This document shows positions 61,051 to 64,000 of a DNA stretch of 64,000 bases, piece after piece. Both the position numbers and the translations under genes were made by a program. The notes beneath the pieces were generated by a model. That model saw only the letters and a list, made by a program, of their open reading frames with translations. It ran no database searches and was not told the origin of the DNA. Source of the DNA: Deltaproteobacteria bacterium (lineage in GTDB: Bacteria > Desulfobacterota > Desulfuromonadia > Desulfuromonadales > JAAYDE01). The DNA is taken from NCBI GenBank assembly GCA_016934985.1, contig JAFGRU010000014.1, forward strand, positions 1-64,000, in the 5' to 3' direction. Within the stretch, counting starts at the first letter, position 1, and every line of letters starts with the position of its first letter.

Positions 61051-61569
61051 ATGACGCAAAAACCTGAAGTCGGCATTCTCATGGGCAGTGACAGCGACTA
61101 CCCCATCATGCTGGAAGCGGCCCGGGTTCTGAAAGAGTTTGAGGTTCCTTTCGAAATGACCGTATCGAGTGCCCACCGCTCGCCTGGCAGGACCTCACGC
61201 TACGCCCGTGAAGCTGCAGAGCGGGGGATCCGCGTTCTCATCGTCGGCGCCGGTGCGGCCGCCCATCTGGCGGGGGTGATGGCAGCGGAAACCCAGCTGC
61301 CGGTTGTGGCCGTCCCCATCGATTCCTCGGTTCTAAAGGGGCTCGACGCCCTTCTGGCCACAGTACAGATGCCCTCCGGAATTCCGGTGGCAACCATGGC
61401 CATCGGCAAGGCCGGAGCCCGCAACGCAGGACTCTTCGCCATACAGATTCTTGCCCTCAAGAATCCCGCTCTGGCGGAAAAATACTCCTCCTTCCGCAAA
61501 GACATGGCCGACGGCATTGAAGCCAAATCCCAGGCCGTGCAGGAACGCCTGAACAAGGACTTAGGTTGA
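61051..61569 (+). CDS. purE: N5-carboxyaminoimidazole ribonucleotide mutase
   Basis: About 172 residues of class I PurE. ILMGSDSDYPIM, SSAHRSPGRTSRYA (usual SAHRTP) and IVGAGAAAHLAGVMAA, then PSGIPVATMAIGKAGARNAGLFA give a complete active site. It converts N5-CAIR to CAIR. ATG 61051 (spacing 10 nt from AAGGAG) is preferred to ATG 61042, which is too close. Confidence 0.94.
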   Translation: MTQKPEVGILMGSDSDYPIMLEAARVLKEFEVPFEMTVSSAHRSPGRTSRYAREAAERGIRVLIVGAGAAAHLAGVMAAETQLPVVAVPIDSSVLKGLDALLATVQMPSGIPVATMAIGKAGARNAGLFAIQILALKNPALAEKYSSFRKDMADGIEAKSQAVQERLNKDLG

Positions 61570-61629
61570 AATCCCCCATACCTGTGCTAAAAGAGATGGT
61601 TGAATCCGAATAAAACGGGGAGATTAACC

Positions 61630-63000
61630 TTGGGGAAACCTAAAAACAGTCTTTTTCAGTATCTCGGTTCCCTGAGGCTGAGCATTCCCCTCCTTTTCGT
61701 CATCATCACCATGGCTGTGGCGGGTTCCCTCATTCCCCAAAACCTGACCGGCGAGGCTTACCGCAAACTATTCAGCCCTATTGCTTTCAAAGTTCTCGAC
61801 AAGCTGCAACTTTTTGACGTTTTCCACTCGGTCTGGTTTATTAGCCTGCTGGCCCTGCTGGCCCTCAACCTGATCCTCTGCTCCTGGCGGCGCTTTCCCA
61901 TTGTCTGGCAAATGGCCCGAAGCCGCACAGCCCCTTTACCGGCCAAAACCTCATCCCGCATTTTTCAGCAACAGTTTCAAATACCTGCCGAAAGCAAGAC
62001 CGCTGCGATAGCCCGCCTGAAAACCAGCCTGCAGCGCAACTTTGCATCCCCCCGTGAAATGACTGAAGATGAAAACCTCTGCCTTTTTGCCCAGAAAGGA
62101 GCCTGGTCACGGCTGGCCGTTTTCGTCGTCCATGTTTCCATCCTTCTGGTCCTGGCCGGCGCTCTCATTGGAGCTGTCTGGGGCTATAGAGCTTTTGTCA
62201 CCATTCCGGAAGGAGAAAGCGTGGCGCAAGTCCGACTCAGTCGCAGCGGAGAGGTCATTCCCCTTGGATTTGAGATCCGTTGCGACAAATTCAACGTCTC
62301 GTTCTACGACAACAGTTGCCGCCCGAAAGAATTTAAAAGCCTTGTTTCGATATTCGATGGCGGAAAAGTTGCCGCCGACCATCAACCGATCATTGTCAAT
62401 GCCCCCCTGACCTATAAGGGAACCAGTTTCTACCAGTCGAGTTACGGCCCTGTCGGCAACCCCACGCTGCGCATCATTGCCCGCAACCGGGCTACCCAAA
62501 AGGAAACGACTCACCTGATCACCTCCTCTGAAGCGGCACCTTTACCCGGTAGCGGGTTTTTTCGGGTTGTACGTTTTTCTTCCTGTTTTCAGAACATGGG
62601 ACCGGTGGCAATCATCGAAGTTGATCCAGGTGAGGGCGAACCTTTCATTCTGCCGGTTTTCCGCAATGTTTCCGACATGGATCAAGCCCACAACCGCGGT
62701 CCCTTCAGTTTCACGCTGAGCAGCTTTGAACAACCCTGGTACACCGGACTTCAGGTCAATCGCGACCCCGGCCTCTGGTTTGTCTGGAGCGGCTTTATCT
62801 TTATTTCTGCAGGACTGCTCATGGCCTTTGGGTTCTCACACCGACGGATTTGGGTTTCGATATTCGAGCAAGACAACCGTGCCATTATCCATGTATGGGG
62901 TGACAGCCAGCGCAACCCCATCGCTTTTGAACGCTTTTTCCTTCATCTCTGCAAAATTTTGGAAGCCGATCTCGCATTGCCGGAAGAGGAGGGAACATGA
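61630..63000 (+). CDS. resB: ResB-like cytochrome c biogenesis protein
   Basis: About 456 residues with three N-terminal helices (LSIPLLFVIITMAVAGSL and VWFISLLALLALNLIL) and one at about residue 175, a large periplasmic domain, and a C-terminal helix. It has the ResB/Ccs1 pattern, including YKGTSFYQSSYGP. It works with CcsA to present haem to apocytochromes. The start is TTG 61630 after GGGGAG, or TTG 61600. The 3' end overlaps ccsA by 4 nt. It serves maturation of c-type cytochromes such as the octaheme protein at 44484-47156. Confidence 0.86.
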   Translation: MGKPKNSLFQYLGSLRLSIPLLFVIITMAVAGSLIPQNLTGEAYRKLFSPIAFKVLDKLQLFDVFHSVWFISLLALLALNLILCSWRRFPIVWQMARSRTAPLPAKTSSRIFQQQFQIPAESKTAAIARLKTSLQRNFASPREMTEDENLCLFAQKGAWSRLAVFVVHVSILLVLAGALIGAVWGYRAFVTIPEGESVAQVRLSRSGEVIPLGFEIRCDKFNVSFYDNSCRPKEFKSLVSIFDGGKVAADHQPIIVNAPLTYKGTSFYQSSYGPVGNPTLRIIARNRATQKETTHLITSSEAAPLPGSGFFRVVRFSSCFQNMGPVAIIEVDPGEGEPFILPVFRNVSDMDQAHNRGPFSFTLSSFEQPWYTGLQVNRDPGLWFVWSGFIFISAGLLMAFGFSHRRIWVSIFEQDNRAIIHVWGDSQRNPIAFERFFLHLCKILEADLALPEEEGT

Positions 63001-63854
63001 CCAGCATTCTCCTCTTCAATATCACCACGGTTTTTCTTTTTGCCGGCATGGTCCTGCTTTTCATCTACCTGGCCTGCCGCAAACCAAGGGTTTTTCAGGC
63101 CGGGTTTGCTGCCGCCATAGTCAGCCTGGGGGTCCTTACCGCGGGCATTGGTCTGCGCTGGTACGAATCCTATCAGTTGCTGGGTGAAGCAGGACACGCC
63201 CCGCTATCCAACTTCTATGAATCGATGATTTTCTTTTCCTGGACTATTCTTCTCATCTACCTGATCATCCATCTTCGCTACCGTCCCCGCCTGCTCGGCG
63301 CCCTGGTCCTGCCCCTCGCTTTTTTCGCCCTGATCGGCGCCCAGTTGAGCGACGCCAGTTTGAATCCCCTTATCCCCGCTCTGAAAAGCAACTGGCTGAC
63401 CTATCACGTCTTCACCTGCTTTCTCGGCTATGCCGCCTTTGCCATAGCCTGCTGCGCGGCCATCGCCTACCTCCTGAAAGTTCACCAGGAAGATTCGGAA
63501 AACACCCCCGTCCCGGGAAAGAACCTGGCCAGCATTTTCCCACCGGCCCAAGTGCTGGAAGAGATCAACTACCAGGCCATCATGGTCGGTTTCCTGCTGC
63601 TCACCCTCGGCATCATCACCGGCTCGGCCTGGGCTCACCGGGCCTGGGGCGCCTACTGGAGCTGGGACCCCAAGGAAACCTGGAGCCTCATTGTCTGGCT
63701 TATCTACGCGGCCTTCCTGCATGCCCGCATCAGCCGCGGCTGGACCGGGCGCAAAATCGCCTGGCTCTCCATTGCAGGTTTTGCCGCCACCCTGTTCTGT
63801 TACCTGGGGGTCAACTTTCTGCTCTCAGGCTTGCATTCCTACGGAAGCATGTGA
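62997..63854 (+). CDS. ccsA: CcsA/ResC-type cytochrome c assembly protein
   Basis: A 285-residue protein with about eight helices. The WWD haem-handling motif reads GAYWSWDPKETWSLI and a conserved His sits before it (LTYHVFTCFLGYAAFA). PLSNFYESMIFFSW matches the family N-terminus. With ResB it forms the system II haem ligation machine. The ATG overlaps resB by ATGA and has a strong GAGGAGGG site. Confidence 0.92.
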   Translation: MTSILLFNITTVFLFAGMVLLFIYLACRKPRVFQAGFAAAIVSLGVLTAGIGLRWYESYQLLGEAGHAPLSNFYESMIFFSWTILLIYLIIHLRYRPRLLGALVLPLAFFALIGAQLSDASLNPLIPALKSNWLTYHVFTCFLGYAAFAIACCAAIAYLLKVHQEDSENTPVPGKNLASIFPPAQVLEEINYQAIMVGFLLLTLGIITGSAWAHRAWGAYWSWDPKETWSLIVWLIYAAFLHARISRGWTGRKIAWLSIAGFAATLFCYLGVNFLLSGLHSYGSM

Positions 63855-63872
63855 GGATATAAAGGAAGGATA

Positions 63873-64000
63873 TCATTCCGAGTCGGCGGACGACTCGGGC
63901 TGGTTCTCAGAGGCTGGATGGGAGTTCTCTTCGGAAGGACGGATAGTCCCGAAACACCAGAAAAGATCCCGGATGGAATCACCTTCAAGGCGGGCATTGA
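63873..64000 (-). CDS. Partial gene entering from the right edge
   Basis: The minus strand is open from the window edge to a TGA at 63873-63875, giving the last 41 residues of a protein (about ARLEGDSIRDLFWCFG... ending in a Ser/Glu/Asp-rich tail). Only the C-terminus is visible, so no function is assigned. It converges with ccsA. Confidence 0.5.
   Translation of the reverse strand, partial: NARLEGDSIRDLFWCFGTIRPSEENSHPASENQPESSADSE

Noticed and set aside
1-64000. tRNA, rRNA or CRISPR features
   Set aside because: No cloverleaf with a proper anticodon stem and TTCGA-type loop, no rRNA sequence and no regularly spaced direct repeats with unique spacers were found by eye. A covariance-model scan would be decisive.

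Overview
The window looks like chromosomal DNA of an anaerobic, metal- or sulfur-respiring Desulfuromonadales-type bacterium (Desulfuromonas, Geobacter or Pelobacter relatives). I infer this from an octaheme cytochrome fused to a CydA-like quinol subunit, a selenocysteine-containing peroxiredoxin, a Mo/W-bis-PGD oxidoreductase, a molbindin, many single-domain response regulators and a DUF815 ATPase. No rRNA, tRNA, CRISPR array or complete insertion sequence was seen.

Layout. 1-2.6 kb: a DUF6125-like protein and a rhomboid protease. 2.6-8.8 kb: a compact minus-strand operon with its own promoter, in the order stand-alone RAM (Lrp ligand) domain, trpC, trpF, RibD-C-like reductase, divergent trpD, acetylene-hydratase-like molybdopterin enzyme. 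It lacks trpE, trpG, trpA and trpB and is my best candidate for an undescribed pathway. 9.3-11.3 kb: a solitary RelE-like toxin with a four-Cys insert, and a VKOR-thioredoxin fusion followed in frame, after one TGA, by a MerR-like tail. 11.3-13.6 kb: ilvBN of the enterobacterial type with a readable attenuator (promoter, 34-aa Val/Ile/Leu-rich leader peptide, antiterminator, terminator). 13.6-14.7 kb: a ParA plus ribbon-helix-helix pair.

14.7-29.1 kb is mostly minus-strand housekeeping and signalling: a response regulator, HDOD-GGDEF, a Gate-domain membrane protein, MntP (plus strand), then rlmN-mtnP-pfkB-hypothetical-TPR-REC-PNP-REC-Usp as one long directon, with ndk and a DUF815 ATPase upstream. 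29.2-33 kb: a THUMP methyltransferase, rpsU, a phosphoesterase, a nitroreductase and a small methyltransferase. 33.3-36 kb: two different class II aldolases separated by short direct repeats. 36-39.7 kb: a polytopic membrane protein, ZupT, the selenoprotein peroxiredoxin and a molbindin. 40.4-44 kb: a radical SAM protein, an AT-rich CoA-disulfide-reductase-like flavoprotein (possible transfer) and a GAF protein.

44.5-48.2 kb encodes a two-gene respiratory complex (CydA-like membrane domain fused to eight CXXCH haems, plus a second polytopic subunit). 48.7-50.6 kb: YeiH with a divergent LysR regulator. 51.6-54.7 kb: thiamin genes (thiC, fused thiE-thiD) under a TPP riboswitch with an intrinsic terminator. 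54.9-61.6 kb: alr, a RACE-like ASKHA protein, purH, purD, purE. 61.6-63.9 kb: cytochrome c maturation (ResB, CcsA), fitting the multihaem cytochrome. A partial gene enters from the right edge.

Several non-coding repeat families are dispersed between genes: a GTAACTATTCAGC-ended hairpin family (about 1.2, 6.9, 9.0 and 33.0 kb), a 200-bp element (56.0 and 60.8 kb, with fragments near 28.1 and 33.1 kb), and a 177-bp element with CCTAGGAGT ends (32.0 kb). All functional statements come from reading motifs by eye; no database search was run.
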